Notes: generated from the sequence alone by a model not told the origin. Shown: positions 7,785 through 16,914, numbered from the stretch's first letter. The stretch is 32,697 nt of DNA from an uncultured Eggerthella sp. (GCA_958431815.1 CAUASB010000014.1:1-32697); one strand, 5' to 3'. Numbers and translations: made by a program.

Positions 7785-8186
7785 TTAGTGCTTTGCCAAA
7801 TCCGCTAGTGTATGCCCGTCAACGTACTCTTCGATAACGTGGTCAAGGCCCGCCCAAAAGCGCACCGCATTGCATTCGAAGCCGCGTTCGCACCCTGATT
7901 CCAGGGCGCTGCACGCTACGGGAACCGTGGTGCCTTCGACGGCGCGCAATACATCGCCCGCCTTAATTTGCTCGGTCGGTTTGGCAAGGCAATAGCCACC
8001 ATTTTTGCCGCGAATGCCTTTGATAAGCCCTGCTTGGGTAAGGGGACGCACCAGCTGTTCGAGGTATTTCAGTGAGATACCTTCGAATTCGGCGATTTCC
8101 CTCAGCGAAACCAAGTCGCCCTCTTCACGTTGCGCGAGATCGATCATGAAGCGCATGGCGTAGCGGCCTTTGGTGGAAATCAGCAT
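7785..8186 (-). CDS. Rrf2-family Fe-S-type transcriptional regulator
   Basis: A 133-residue winged-helix regulator of the Rrf2 family. It opens with MLISTKGRYAMR, has the recognition helix region ISLKYLEQLV (37-46) and the wing RGKNGGYCLAKP (59-70). It carries Cys92, Cys99 and Cys105, nearly matching the Cys92/98/104 cluster ligands of IscR. This predicts an Fe-S-sensing protein, functionally IscR- or SufR-like. It is divergent from sufCBDSU across 140 bases holding a promoter and a palindrome, so it most likely represses the suf operon and perhaps itself. The ATG at 8186 has AAAGGA six bases upstream; a longer frame to 8213 would add nine residues not seen in the family. Confidence 0.92.
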   Translation of the reverse strand: MLISTKGRYAMRFMIDLAQREEGDLVSLREIAEFEGISLKYLEQLVRPLTQAGLIKGIRGKNGGYCLAKPTEQIKAGDVLRAVEGTTVPVACSALESGCERGFECNAVRFWAGLDHVIEEYVDGHTLADLAKH

Positions 8187-8261
8187 GCGAGTCCTTTCAG
8201 CAATCGGCAACACCGCAGAACGGCAATTCTTCTGCGTTTATTGCAAAAGGGGCGCAACTCC

Positions 8262-8289
8262 TTGACATTGCCCCCGAAGCGATTATTTT
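8262..8289 (+). promoter_or_regulatory. Promoter of the suf operon
   Basis: A perfect TTGACA (8262-8267) is followed after 16 bases by TATTTT (8284-8289). The predicted transcript start lies about 30 bases before the sufC start codon, inside or next to the palindrome at 8291-8308. The -35 is exact and the -10 matches four of six. Confidence 0.65.
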
Positions 8290-8290
8290 A

Positions 8291-8308
8291 ATCCTAGCAA
8301 ACTAGTAT
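8291..8308. promoter_or_regulatory. Candidate Rrf2 operator
   Basis: An 18-bp inverted repeat of the form AT-N-CTAG, four bases, CTAG-N-AT has six of seven arm positions symmetric. It directly abuts the -10 box of the suf promoter on the transcript-start side, the classic place for a repressor. The adjacent Rrf2 gene is the obvious candidate binder. The link is inference from position. Confidence 0.5.
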
Positions 8309-8326
8309 GATTAACGAAAGGCGAAC

Positions 8327-9097
8327 ATGATGACAGACGCGAATTCACTTCTTGCTGTGCAGGGGATTACGGTCTCGGTGGACGAAAAGCCCATCCTTCG
8401 TGGCGTCGATCTTTCTGTAGGCGCAGGGGAAACCCATGTTGTCATGGGTCCGAACGGTGCCGGCAAATCTACCCTTGGCCGCGTTATCATGGGCGACCCT
8501 GCCTATACCGTCGATTCCGGTTCCATCACATTCGATGGGCAGGATATCACCGAGCTTTCGCCCGACAAGCGCTCTCGCGCCGGGCTGTTCCTGAGCTTCC
8601 AAGCCCCTACGGAAATTCCCGGTGTTCCGGTGTCAAGCTTCCTGCGCGCCATGGTTGCCGACCGTGAAGGCTTCGATATGAAGGGCAAGCAGTTCCGCAA
8701 GCACGTACGTGCTTTGGCGAAGGAACTGAGCTTCGACAATTCCTACCTCGATCGTGAATTGGGCGTGGGATTTTCCGGCGGTGAGAAGAAAAAGCTCGAA
8801 ATGCTGCAGCTTTTGCTGCTTGAGCCAAAGCTCGCTATCCTCGACGAAACCGATTCCGGTCTTGACGTCGATGCTCTAGGTGTAGTTTCCCGTGGTATCG
8901 AGACGTACAAGAAGAATACGGGCGGTGCCCTTGTCGTGATCACACACAACACGCGTATCCTTGAGCATCTGCAGGTCGATCGCGTGCACGTCGTAGTAGG
9001 CGGCAAGGTGGTAACCGAAGGCGACGCATCCCTTATCGAACAGATCAACGAGCAGGGCTTCGAGCGCTTTGAGCGCGAGGCTGCTGCAGCCGAATAG
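8327..9097 (+). CDS. sufC: Fe-S cluster assembly ATPase SufC
   Basis: SufC is the ABC-type ATPase of the cytosolic SufBCD scaffold; ATP binding drives the conformational change for cluster assembly. The 256-residue protein shows Walker A GPNGAGKST (41-49), the Q-loop in SFQAP (90-94), the signature FSGGEKKKLE (149-158), Walker B LAILDE (169-174) and the switch His in ITHNTR (205-210). The DETDSGLDVDAL segment is characteristic of SufC. The start follows AAAGG with five bases of spacing; a second ATG comes immediately after. First gene of the suf operon, nine bases before sufB. Confidence 0.97.
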   Translation: MMTDANSLLAVQGITVSVDEKPILRGVDLSVGAGETHVVMGPNGAGKSTLGRVIMGDPAYTVDSGSITFDGQDITELSPDKRSRAGLFLSFQAPTEIPGVPVSSFLRAMVADREGFDMKGKQFRKHVRALAKELSFDNSYLDRELGVGFSGGEKKKLEMLQLLLLEPKLAILDETDSGLDVDALGVVSRGIETYKKNTGGALVVITHNTRILEHLQVDRVHVVVGGKVVTEGDASLIEQINEQGFERFEREAAAAE

Positions 9098-9106
9098 GGG
9101 GTTTCC

Positions 9107-10519
9107 GTGACGAAGAATCGCACAGAAGTAGCAGATGTAGACAGAAGCCTGTACGACTTCCGTTTCAGCGATGCTGATGCGGAAAAGCTGGCAGCCGGTC
9201 TGACGCCCGAAATCGTTCGAGAAATCTCAGCGAAGAAGGACGAGCCCGAGTGGATGCTCGAGTTCCGCCTTAAGTCGCTCGAAACGTATCATCGCATGGC
9301 GAAGCCCGATTGGGGCCCTTCCATCGATGGCCTGGACATGGACAACATCGTCACGTACGTGAAGCCTGCCACCGATCAGAAAAGCGATTGGGACAGCCTT
9401 CCCGACGATGTGAAGAGCACCTTCGACCGCTTGGGCATTCCTGAAGCCGAACGCTCGTATTTGGCCGGTGTCGGTGCCCAGTACGATTCCGAGCTGGTGT
9501 ACCACAACATGCAGGACACCGCCGCGAAGATGGGCATCGTGTATTCCGGCATCGAGGAAGCGCTCAAAGAGCCCAAGTGGGAAAAGCTCATCCACGAGAA
9601 GTTCATGACGCTCATTCCGCCCACCGATCACAAGTTCGCCGCTTTGCACGGTGCGGTTTGGTCGGGCGGCAGTTTCGTGTACGTTCCCAAGGGAACCAAG
9701 CTCGATTTCCCCTTGCAGAGCTATTTCCGCTTGAATGCAAAGGGCGCTGGCCAGTTCGAGCACACGCTTATCATCGTTGAAGACGATGCTGACCTGCACT
9801 TCATCGAAGGATGCAGTGCCCCGAAGTACAACGTTGCCAACTTGCATGCCGGCGCTGTGGAGCTGTTCGTAGGCAAGCGCGCGAAGCTGCGTTACTCGAC
9901 CATCGAAAACTGGTCGAAGAACATGTACAACCTGAACACCAAGCGTGCCATCGTCGACGAGGGCGGCGCTATCGAGTGGGTTAGCGGTTCGTTTGGCAGT
10001 CATGTGGGCTATCTGTACCCCATGTCTATCCTGTCGGGCCGCAAGAGTACGTGTACGTTTACTGGCATTACGTTTGCCGGTGCGGGACAGAATCTCGACA
10101 CCGGTTGCAAGGTGGTACTGAACGCACCGGAAACCTCGGCCGCCATCGAAACGAAGTCCATTTCCAAGGGCGGCGGTATCTCGACGTTCCGCAGCTCGGT
10201 TGTTGCCACCGAAAAGGCCGAAGGATCTGCGGCAAGCGTTTCCTGCCAGTCGCTCATGCTCGATGACCAGAGCCGTTCCGACACCATTCCTACCATGGAC
10301 ATCCGCTGCAAGAACGTCGACATTGGGCACGAGGCAACCATCGGCCGCATCGGTGATGATAAAGTGTTTTACCTGATGAGCCGTGGCATTTCCGAGGAAG
10401 AAGCCCGCGGCATGATCGTCAACGGCTTTGCCGACCCGGTATCCAAGGAACTTCCTTTGGAATACGCCGTTGAAATGAACAATCTGATCAAACTTGAAAT
10501 GGAAGGGGCGATTGGCTAA
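9107..10519 (+). CDS. sufB: Fe-S cluster assembly protein SufB
   Basis: SufB is the main scaffold subunit on which clusters form in the SufBC2D complex. The 470-residue length is typical. The sequence has the expected HGAVWSGGSFVYVPKG region (about 180-195), the beta-helix core, a VSCQSLML segment with a conserved cysteine near residue 380, and the C-terminal HEATIGRIG followed by the FYLMSRGI helix-binding region for SufC. The GTG start follows AGGGGG at five bases. Its stop codon overlaps the sufD start by one base, so translation is probably coupled. Confidence 0.97.
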   Translation: MTKNRTEVADVDRSLYDFRFSDADAEKLAAGLTPEIVREISAKKDEPEWMLEFRLKSLETYHRMAKPDWGPSIDGLDMDNIVTYVKPATDQKSDWDSLPDDVKSTFDRLGIPEAERSYLAGVGAQYDSELVYHNMQDTAAKMGIVYSGIEEALKEPKWEKLIHEKFMTLIPPTDHKFAALHGAVWSGGSFVYVPKGTKLDFPLQSYFRLNAKGAGQFEHTLIIVEDDADLHFIEGCSAPKYNVANLHAGAVELFVGKRAKLRYSTIENWSKNMYNLNTKRAIVDEGGAIEWVSGSFGSHVGYLYPMSILSGRKSTCTFTGITFAGAGQNLDTGCKVVLNAPETSAAIETKSISKGGGISTFRSSVVATEKAEGSAASVSCQSLMLDDQSRSDTIPTMDIRCKNVDIGHEATIGRIGDDKVFYLMSRGISEEEARGMIVNGFADPVSKELPLEYAVEMNNLIKLEMEGAIG

Positions 10520-11811
10520 TGAACGCTTCGAACATCGAAACTTTCAGCGCGGTTGCCGTTCCATCGGTGAACGCCATGCCGGCTCCTACGTGGCACCGCC
10601 TTCGTGTCAACAGCGAAGCGGCTCCTTTGCCTGAAGGTCTTGGGCTGTGCTCCAAGTCCGAATTGGAGCTTGACGGCATCTCCCTTGGCAAAGAGGGCGC
10701 TTTCGACTCTGCGTTGGCTGCGCTCCAGCACAAAATCGACCAGCGTGCCGAGGGGAGCGAAGATGCACGTGCCGTTGTAACCGCTGCAAAAGGCAATGCC
10801 AAGACAGACAACCTCGACGTTCCTGCGCTTTCCTCCTATCAGAAGAAGGCGGTGTTGGAAGAGGTTTCCAACAATGTAGCAGAAGCGTTCGAAACCGGTA
10901 TGGGTGCCGAAGCCTTCGCGTTCATGGAATCTGCTGCTGACGGGCATGTGGTTCTTGTTGCAGAAGAAAACCAAACGGGTTCTGCGACGGTTCGCCTTGT
11001 GGGGCAAACCGGGCTTGCCAATGCGGTATGCATTGACGTTATCGCTGAAGCGGGTTCGCACGCATCGATTACCCTTTCCTACGAAGGTGTCCAGGGTGGG
11101 TCTGGCTTCATCGGCTGCGGTATCCGCGTTTTCGCAGGTGTTGGTGCTGAAGTGGAGGTGCATTCCGTTCAGGCCCTTGGTTCGTCGTGGACGGTATTCG
11201 ACGATTCGGGGTACGTCCTCGACGACAATGCCCATGCAGTGGTTTCCCATCGCGTGTTGGGCGCTGAAGCTGCCTATACCGGCCTTTCCGCTGATTTGCG
11301 CGGCAACGAATCGCGCATCGATGTGACTACCCGCTACCTTGGCGCGGAGCAGCAGAAGCGCGATTTCAACTACTCCATCAAACAGCGCGGTTTGGCCACG
11401 GAAAGCAACCTTGACGCCAACGGCGTGCTTGCGGGCACGTCGAAGAAGACGCTGCGCGGAACCATCGACTTCGTTTACGGTTGCAAAGGTTCCACCGGCA
11501 ACGAGCGCGAAACGGTGCTGCTCGCCGATGAAGGAGTAGAGAACAAAACCGTTCCCGTTATCCTGTGCGACGAAGACGATGTTATGGGCAATCATGGTGC
11601 CACCATTGGCCATGTTCGTCCTGAACAGCATTTCTACCTTGCATGCCGCGGGCTTTCCGACGCGGCCATCGAATCGTTGTTCTCGGTTGCGGCCCTTGAA
11701 GAGGCTCACATGGCCTTCGACGACGAGCGCATCAAGCAGGGCATCGCCGAGCTTGCTCAGTCGAAGGGCATCGATCCCGAAGATTTCAATGATGCAGAAG
11801 GGGATGAGTAG
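10519..11811 (+). CDS. sufD: Fe-S cluster assembly protein SufD
   Basis: SufD is the SufB paralogue that pairs with it and with SufC. The 430-residue protein has a variable N-terminal half and the conserved C-terminal beta-helix with NHGATIGH and the FYLACRGLSD motif. The His of HGATIG, reported essential in E. coli SufD, is kept; by alignment from memory, the cysteine two residues before it is replaced by Gly. The start codon overlaps the sufB stop codon. The gene ends two bases before sufS. Confidence 0.93.
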   Translation: MNASNIETFSAVAVPSVNAMPAPTWHRLRVNSEAAPLPEGLGLCSKSELELDGISLGKEGAFDSALAALQHKIDQRAEGSEDARAVVTAAKGNAKTDNLDVPALSSYQKKAVLEEVSNNVAEAFETGMGAEAFAFMESAADGHVVLVAEENQTGSATVRLVGQTGLANAVCIDVIAEAGSHASITLSYEGVQGGSGFIGCGIRVFAGVGAEVEVHSVQALGSSWTVFDDSGYVLDDNAHAVVSHRVLGAEAAYTGLSADLRGNESRIDVTTRYLGAEQQKRDFNYSIKQRGLATESNLDANGVLAGTSKKTLRGTIDFVYGCKGSTGNERETVLLADEGVENKTVPVILCDEDDVMGNHGATIGHVRPEQHFYLACRGLSDAAIESLFSVAALEEAHMAFDDERIKQGIAELAQSKGIDPEDFNDAEGDE

Positions 11812-11813
11812 CG

Positions 11814-13052
11814 ATGGAGGAAAATGCGCTACAGGCCATCAAGGCCAATCCCTACAAGGACGATTTCCCGCTGCTTAAGGCTAACCCCGACCTCGCTTTC
11901 CTCGACAGCGCAGCTACCGCCCAGCGCCCTGCCTGCGTGCTCGATGCGCAGCGCTCGTTCTATGAGACCATGAACGCCAATGCTTTGCGTGGTTTGTACC
12001 GTTTGTCGGTAGAGGCAACCGAAGCTATCAACGAGGCGCGTCAGACCGTGGCATCGTTTATCGGCGCTCCCGATGCACAGGACATCGTGTTCTGCCGCAA
12101 CACCAGCGAAGCGCTGAACGTTGTTGCGAAGTCGTTCGGCGCGATGGTGCTCAAGCCTGGCGACGAGGTGTGTATCTCCATCATGGAGCATCACTCGAAC
12201 CTCATTCCCTGGCAGCAGGTGTGCCGTGCCACAGGTGCGAAGTTGGTGTATCTGCGCCCCGACAAGAATGGCGTTATCTCGTCAGAGGAAATGGATGCGA
12301 AGATTACCAGCCGCACGAAGATCGTCTCGATCACCCACGTTTCCAATGTTCTGGGCATTCAGAACCCTGTTGCTGAACTGGGCAGACGCGTGCACGAGCA
12401 TGGTGGCTACCTGGTTGTCGACGGAGCGCAGAGCGTTCCCCACATTCCCGTGAATGTGCAGGAGCTCGGATGCGATTTCTTTGCGTTTTCCGGGCACAAG
12501 GTATTCGGTCCCTTCGGTATCGGCGTTTTGTGGGGCAAGCATGAGCTTCTTGAAGAAATGCCGCCCTTCCTTACCGGCGGCGAGATGATCGACAGCGTCA
12601 CCGAAACGGATGCTGTGTGGGCACCGGTGCCTGAGAAGTTCGAGGCAGGTACGCAGGACGCCGCAGGCATCTACGCAACGGCCAAGGCCATCGACTACGT
12701 GCAGAACTTGGGCATGGAAACGCTTGAAAAGCGCGAAGCCCTTCTGATGGAGTACCTGATGGAGCGCATGCGTGAGCTTCCCTTCATCGAACTCATCGGC
12801 CACCCCGAGGCAGCGCACCACCATGGCGCGCTGAGCTTCAACGTGAAGGGCATTCACCCCCATGATGTTTCCAGCATCCTTGACGGCTGCAACGTTGCCA
12901 TTCGCGCCGGGCATCATTGCGCGCAGCCGCTGCTTACCTGGCTCGGCGTGGAATCGTGCTGCCGCGCATCCATCGCGTTCTACAACGATGCGGCAGACAT
13001 CGATGCCCTGATTGACGGTCTTACTACGGTTTGGAGCATGTTCAATGGCTAA
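11814..13052 (+). CDS. sufS: Cysteine desulfurase SufS
   Basis: SufS is the class II cysteine desulfurase that hands persulfide sulfur to SufU for Fe-S assembly. The 412-residue protein has FLDSAATAQRP (29-39), SIMEHHSNLIPW (122-133), the PLP lysine Lys229 in FSGHKVFGP, and the active-site cysteine Cys369 in RAGHHCAQP. The short loop around that cysteine sets it apart from the IscS-like enzyme encoded at 5629-6828. It begins two bases after sufD and overlaps sufU by eight bases. Confidence 0.97.
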   Translation: MEENALQAIKANPYKDDFPLLKANPDLAFLDSAATAQRPACVLDAQRSFYETMNANALRGLYRLSVEATEAINEARQTVASFIGAPDAQDIVFCRNTSEALNVVAKSFGAMVLKPGDEVCISIMEHHSNLIPWQQVCRATGAKLVYLRPDKNGVISSEEMDAKITSRTKIVSITHVSNVLGIQNPVAELGRRVHEHGGYLVVDGAQSVPHIPVNVQELGCDFFAFSGHKVFGPFGIGVLWGKHELLEEMPPFLTGGEMIDSVTETDAVWAPVPEKFEAGTQDAAGIYATAKAIDYVQNLGMETLEKREALLMEYLMERMRELPFIELIGHPEAAHHHGALSFNVKGIHPHDVSSILDGCNVAIRAGHHCAQPLLTWLGVESCCRASIAFYNDAADIDALIDGLTTVWSMFNG

Positions 13053-13482
13053 CGCCCCTGTTGGAAATATCTACACTGCTGCCCTGATGCAGCACAACGC
13101 CCATCCCGACTACAAGTACGAGATGGAAAACTGCACCTGCTCCCATGAAGGAGTGAATCCCAGTTGCGGCGACGAACTAACCTTGCAGCTCCGCATCGAG
13201 GACGGCGTCATCGAGGAAGCGTCGTTCGTTGGCAGCGGGTGCGCGGTTTCCCAGGCATCGGCCGACATGATGGCCGACCTTATCACCGGTGAAACCGTTG
13301 AAGAGGCGAAGCGCTTGGTAGGGCTTTTCCTTAGCATGATCAAGGGCGAGCCGCTCACCGACGAGGATAGGGAAGATTTGGACGAAGCAGCCGAGCTCGA
13401 ATCCATTTCCCGCATGCCTGCTCGCGTGAAATGCGCGGAGCTGGCATGGCGCACGCTCGAAAAGCTCCTTGCGGAAAAGTAG
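13045..13482 (+). CDS. sufU: Zinc-dependent sulfurtransferase SufU
   Basis: SufU receives sulfur from SufS in Gram-positive Suf systems. The 145-residue protein has the ligand set Cys41, Asp43, Cys66 and Cys130, in NPSCGD, GSGCAVSQAS and VKCAEL, matching the zinc site of Bacillus SufU almost residue for residue. The 18-21 residue insertion before the last ligand typical of SufU rather than IscU is present. The ATG at 13045 lies within the end of sufS; a longer frame upstream is only the overlapping sufS reading. It is the last gene of the operon and is followed by a strong terminator. No sufA or sufE was seen. Confidence 0.95.
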   Translation: MANAPVGNIYTAALMQHNAHPDYKYEMENCTCSHEGVNPSCGDELTLQLRIEDGVIEEASFVGSGCAVSQASADMMADLITGETVEEAKRLVGLFLSMIKGEPLTDEDREDLDEAAELESISRMPARVKCAELAWRTLEKLLAEK

Positions 13483-13510
13483 AGCGAACCCGCTTACCGA
13501 GCACTTCGAC

Positions 13511-13546
13511 AAGTAAGGCGAAGCCCCGGCTTCGCCTTACTTTTTT
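13511..13546 (+). terminator. Rho-independent terminator of the suf operon
   Basis: A perfect 15-base inverted repeat (13511-13525 with 13528-13542) encloses two bases and runs into six T residues (13541-13546). It begins 28 bases after the sufU stop codon. This is the clearest intrinsic terminator in the window and separates the suf and ech operons. Confidence 0.93.
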
Positions 13547-13618
13547 CGTTTTAGAGTTATTGCATCGCGACGCATGAGTCGCCTTTTGTTTATTGGATCC
13601 CAGAAGAGGGGGATGCCC

Positions 13619-15562
13619 ATGGAGATGATAGGATTCCTGATCCTGTTCCCGCTTGTGATAGCGGGATTGCTGGTGGTAATCCGCAAGACGAAGCCTCGCA
13701 ACGTTATCGTGTGCGTTGGCTCTGCGGCCATTGCCATTGCGTCTATTGCCTTGATGGCAATGAACATTGGAACCACTGGTACGTATTACACGTTCCAGTC
13801 AAACATCGTTGATTACGCATGCCTGGCTATAAGCGTCGTTATTGGCATTGTTATCATCTGCTTTGGCGTCAAATACAAGAATATCCCCGCTATTGTTCTA
13901 GCGGTTATCCAGCTTGCGGGAACCTTATTCTACGAGTTCGGCTTCGCACATGGCCTTACGTGCTATAAAGCGCTTTACCTTGATTCGCTCTCGCTCATTA
14001 TGGCGTTGATCATTGGCATCATCGGAACGGGCATCTGCGTGTACTCTATCGGCTACATGCACGATTTCTACTTCGGCATTCATCACCCCGATACCGAGCA
14101 GCCCGATCGCAGGCCCACGTTCTTCGCCTTGATGTTCGTGTTCCTCTCCGCCATGTACGGCATTATCTTCTTCAACAACCTGGTATGGCTGTTCACTGCT
14201 TGGGAAGTAACCACGCTGTGTTCGTTTTTGCTCATCGGCTTTACCAAGACCGACGAAGCTATCCACAACTCCTTCCGCCAGATCATCATGAACCTGGTTG
14301 GCGGCATCGCGTTCTTGGGCGCTTTGTACTACCTGGCAATCAACTTCCAGTGCATCGACTTTACCGACTTCATCGTGTTCGGTACGGTTGCCCCCGCGCT
14401 GGTAGTTCTTCCTCTTACGTGCTTTAGCTTGGCGGGCATTACGAAGGCTGCGCAGATGCCGTTCCATACGTGGCTGTTGGGTGCCATGGTTGCTCCCACG
14501 CCTACTTCGGCTTTGCTGCATTCTTCCACCATGGTTAAGGCAGGCGTGTTCATGCTCATCAAGTGCGCGCCCATCTACGCGGTTTCGTTTGCTCCCTCGC
14601 TTCTGGTTATCCTGGTTGGCGGTCTGACGTTCCTGCTGTGCTCGTTCATGGCGATCTCTCAGACAAACGGCAAGCGCGTGCTGGCGTACTCCACTATCGC
14701 GAACCTCGGTCTTATCACAGCTTGCGCAGGCGTCGGCACGGCTGAAGCCATCTGGGCGGCAATCTTCTTGGTTATCTTCCATGCTATTGCCAAGAGCCTT
14801 TTGTTCCTGTGCGTCGGTACGGCGGAGCATCACATCGGCTCGCGCGACATCGAGGACATGGACCTTCTGTTCGAGCGTATGCCGCGTCTTTCCCGCATGA
14901 TGATTGTGGGCATCATGATCATGTTCCTGGCACCGTTCGGCATGCTGGTGGCAAAGTGGGCAACGCTGGTTTCGTTCGTCGACACCCGCCAGTTCGCGTT
15001 GCTGTTGATGCTTGCATTCGGCTCTGGTGCAACGTTCATGTTCTGGGCGAAGTGGCTGGGCAAACTCGCCGGCATTACCGGCACTCCCGAATCCATCGAG
15101 CAGACGGTTCACTGGTCGGAATGGGTTGCCACCATGTCGTTTACGGTTATGGCGCTTGTGGCCTGCGCCACCATCCCGCTTATCTCCGATTACCTGGTTG
15201 AGCCTTACATCGGTTCAGTGCTCGGAATCGCCATTCAGCCTGTACTCGACGACAACCTGTACCTCTCTTCGGTTATCGTGGTGGTTCTTTCCGTGGTGCT
15301 GTTGGGCGGAATGCGCAAGTTCCGCAAGAACATGCGCAAGCAGGATGTTTACCTTTCGGGTGTTTCTGCCAACAACGAGCAGCGCGTGTTCATCAACTCG
15401 CTTTCGCAGCCGCAAGAGGCCACGGCGCGCAATTGGTACCTGGAGCCGATCTTCGGTGAGGCGAAGATCAAGCCCATCGGCACCATCGCCTGTTATCTGC
15501 TGCTTATCGCGGCATTCGGCTGGGCAACCTATTCCACGCTCGTTGTATCCGGAATCCTGTAA
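13619..15562 (+). CDS. echA: Ech hydrogenase membrane subunit EchA (NuoL/Mrp antiporter-like)
   Basis: A 647-residue polytopic membrane protein of the proton-conducting transporter family (NuoL, HyfB, EchA), expected to carry ion translocation in a group 4 membrane-bound hydrogenase. It has many hydrophobic segments and the diagnostic antiporter segment with HTWLLGAMVAPTPTSALLHS (about 282-301), followed by a lysine in MVKAG. A cytoplasmic stretch (about 570-610) precedes a final membrane helix near the C-terminus. The start at 13619 has GAGGGGG about seven bases upstream; ATG codons at 13574 and 13613 are in frame but placed worse. Gene order with the next five matches Methanosarcina echABCDEF. 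Confidence 0.9.
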   Translation: MEMIGFLILFPLVIAGLLVVIRKTKPRNVIVCVGSAAIAIASIALMAMNIGTTGTYYTFQSNIVDYACLAISVVIGIVIICFGVKYKNIPAIVLAVIQLAGTLFYEFGFAHGLTCYKALYLDSLSLIMALIIGIIGTGICVYSIGYMHDFYFGIHHPDTEQPDRRPTFFALMFVFLSAMYGIIFFNNLVWLFTAWEVTTLCSFLLIGFTKTDEAIHNSFRQIIMNLVGGIAFLGALYYLAINFQCIDFTDFIVFGTVAPALVVLPLTCFSLAGITKAAQMPFHTWLLGAMVAPTPTSALLHSSTMVKAGVFMLIKCAPIYAVSFAPSLLVILVGGLTFLLCSFMAISQTNGKRVLAYSTIANLGLITACAGVGTAEAIWAAIFLVIFHAIAKSLLFLCVGTAEHHIGSRDIEDMDLLFERMPRLSRMMIVGIMIMFLAPFGMLVAKWATLVSFVDTRQFALLLMLAFGSGATFMFWAKWLGKLAGITGTPESIEQTVHWSEWVATMSFTVMALVACATIPLISDYLVEPYIGSVLGIAIQPVLDDNLYLSSVIVVVLSVVLLGGMRKFRKNMRKQDVYLSGVSANNEQRVFINSLSQPQEATARNWYLEPIFGEAKIKPIGTIACYLLLIAAFGWATYSTLVVSGIL

Positions 15563-15579
15563 GAGAAGGGAAGCATTGA

Positions 15580-16461
15580 ATGGACACCATCATCACCATC
15601 GTCACCACCCTTCTTGCCTCGGCAGTTTTCGCTGTTGTCGCTTCGGTATTGGGCTGCTTGCTTGCCGGCCTTGACCGCAAGATCACAGCGCGTATGCAGG
15701 GCAGGGTAGGACCCCCTATCCTGCAGCCCTACTACGATGTGCGCAAGCTGTTCTCGAAGGAAAATGCAGGCGTCAACTCCGCCATCGGCACGTATGTGTT
15801 CTGGGCATTGATTTTCACGTTCGTTGCAGGCGGCGTGTTCTTCAGCGGCGGGAATCTGCTCATGTGCATCTTCGTTATCACGCTTGCCGAAATGCTCTTT
15901 ATCATGGCAGCGTATGCGGCTCGCTCGCCTTTTGCCGAGGTCGGCGCTCATCGTGAAACGCTGCAGGTTATGGCTTACGAGCCCATGGTGCTGCTTTTGG
16001 CCGTAGGTTATTTCCTGGCAACGGGCAGCTTCGACATCAATGCGATTTTGCATGTGCCTTCGCCTATCATCGGCTCGTGCATCGGCGTGTTCATCGGCAT
16101 GCTGTTCATCCTCACCATCAAGCTGCGCAAATCGCCGTTCGACCTTTCTTATTCCCATCATGCCCATCAAGACCTGGTGAAGGGCGTTACCACTGAAATG
16201 TCGGGCAAGGTGCTTGGTCAGGTTGAAATCATGCACTGGTGCGAAAACGTGCTGTTCTTGGCGTGGATTGCACTGTTCTTCGTGTGGAACAGCCCCGTGT
16301 GCATCATTGCCGTTGTTGTCGCGCTGGTGCTGGTTTACTTCCTGGAAATCTGGATCGATAACAATTTTGCTCGTGTGAAGTGGCAGTTACTTCTTAAGTC
16401 GGCTTGGATCGTGACGTTGGTCTTCGCTGGCATCAACATTGCCCTTCTTGTGTACCTGTAA
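15580..16461 (+). CDS. echB: Ech hydrogenase membrane subunit EchB (NuoH-like)
   Basis: A 293-residue membrane protein homologous to NuoH, which anchors the hydrophilic arm and forms the entry of the ion pathway. It shows about eight hydrophobic segments, DRKITARMQGRVGPP (31-45), EMLFIMAAYAARSPFAE (about 105-121) and SPFDLSYSHHAHQDL (about 185-200). The last resembles Ech/CooK-type proteins more than NuoH of complex I. AAGGGA lies upstream of the ATG. Seventeen bases separate it from echA and nine from echC. Confidence 0.92.
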   Translation: MDTIITIVTTLLASAVFAVVASVLGCLLAGLDRKITARMQGRVGPPILQPYYDVRKLFSKENAGVNSAIGTYVFWALIFTFVAGGVFFSGGNLLMCIFVITLAEMLFIMAAYAARSPFAEVGAHRETLQVMAYEPMVLLLAVGYFLATGSFDINAILHVPSPIIGSCIGVFIGMLFILTIKLRKSPFDLSYSHHAHQDLVKGVTTEMSGKVLGQVEIMHWCENVLFLAWIALFFVWNSPVCIIAVVVALVLVYFLEIWIDNNFARVKWQLLLKSAWIVTLVFAGINIALLVYL

Positions 16462-16470
16462 GGAGAATCA

Positions 16471-16914
16471 ATGTCTCATATCTCGAAATCTCCTTGGATC
16501 ATTCACTACGATGCCTCAAGCTGCAATGGCTGCGACATCGAGGTTTTGGCCGCTTTGACGCCCTTGTTCGACGCAGAGCGCTTCGGTGTTATCAACACCG
16601 GTAATCCCAAGCATGCCGATATCTTCTTGGTAACCGGCAGCGTCAACGAGCGCAACATCGATGTGGTAAAGGAAATCTACGACCAGATGGTTGAGCCGAA
16701 GGTTGTTGTGGCGTGCGGTATCTGCGCTTGCTCCGGCGGCATCTTCCGCGATTGCTACAACGTGATCGGCGGCGTGGACAAGGCCATCCCGGTAGACGTA
16801 TATGCACCTGGTTGCGCGGTGCGCCCCGAGGCTATCATCGATGCTGTGGTGGAAGGCGTTGCCGTTCTTGAGGAAAAGGCAAAGAAGCTTAAAGAGCAGA
16901 AAAGGGGTGCATAG
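16471..16914 (+). CDS. echC: Ech hydrogenase small subunit EchC (NuoB-like)
   Basis: A 147-residue soluble Fe-S subunit, homologue of NuoB, that holds the proximal [4Fe-4S] cluster next to the nickel site. Ligand cysteines are visible as Cys18 and Cys21 in SSCNGCDIE, Cys85 in GICACSGG and Cys115 in APGCAVRPE. Short length without N-terminal extension fits Ech rather than classical [NiFe] small subunits. A good AAGGAG precedes the ATG. The C-terminal 20 residues are Lys/Glu rich, a feature shared more strongly by EchD and EchF. Confidence 0.93.
   Translation: MSHISKSPWIIHYDASSCNGCDIEVLAALTPLFDAERFGVINTGNPKHADIFLVTGSVNERNIDVVKEIYDQMVEPKVVVACGICACSGGIFRDCYNVIGGVDKAIPVDVYAPGCAVRPEAIIDAVVEGVAVLEEKAKKLKEQKRGA

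Noticed and set aside
9227..11709. Two long minus-strand frames opposite sufB and sufD
   Set aside because: No domain resemblance, and the plus-strand SufB and SufD readings are certain.
13567..13582. Five-base-arm inverted repeat upstream of echA
   Set aside because: Arms are too short and there is no neighbouring promoter or regulator to give it meaning; chance is sufficient.
13925..15112. Long minus-strand frame opposite echA
   Set aside because: Composition is rich in Arg, Glu, Gln and His, the usual antisense image of hydrophobic membrane-protein codons.
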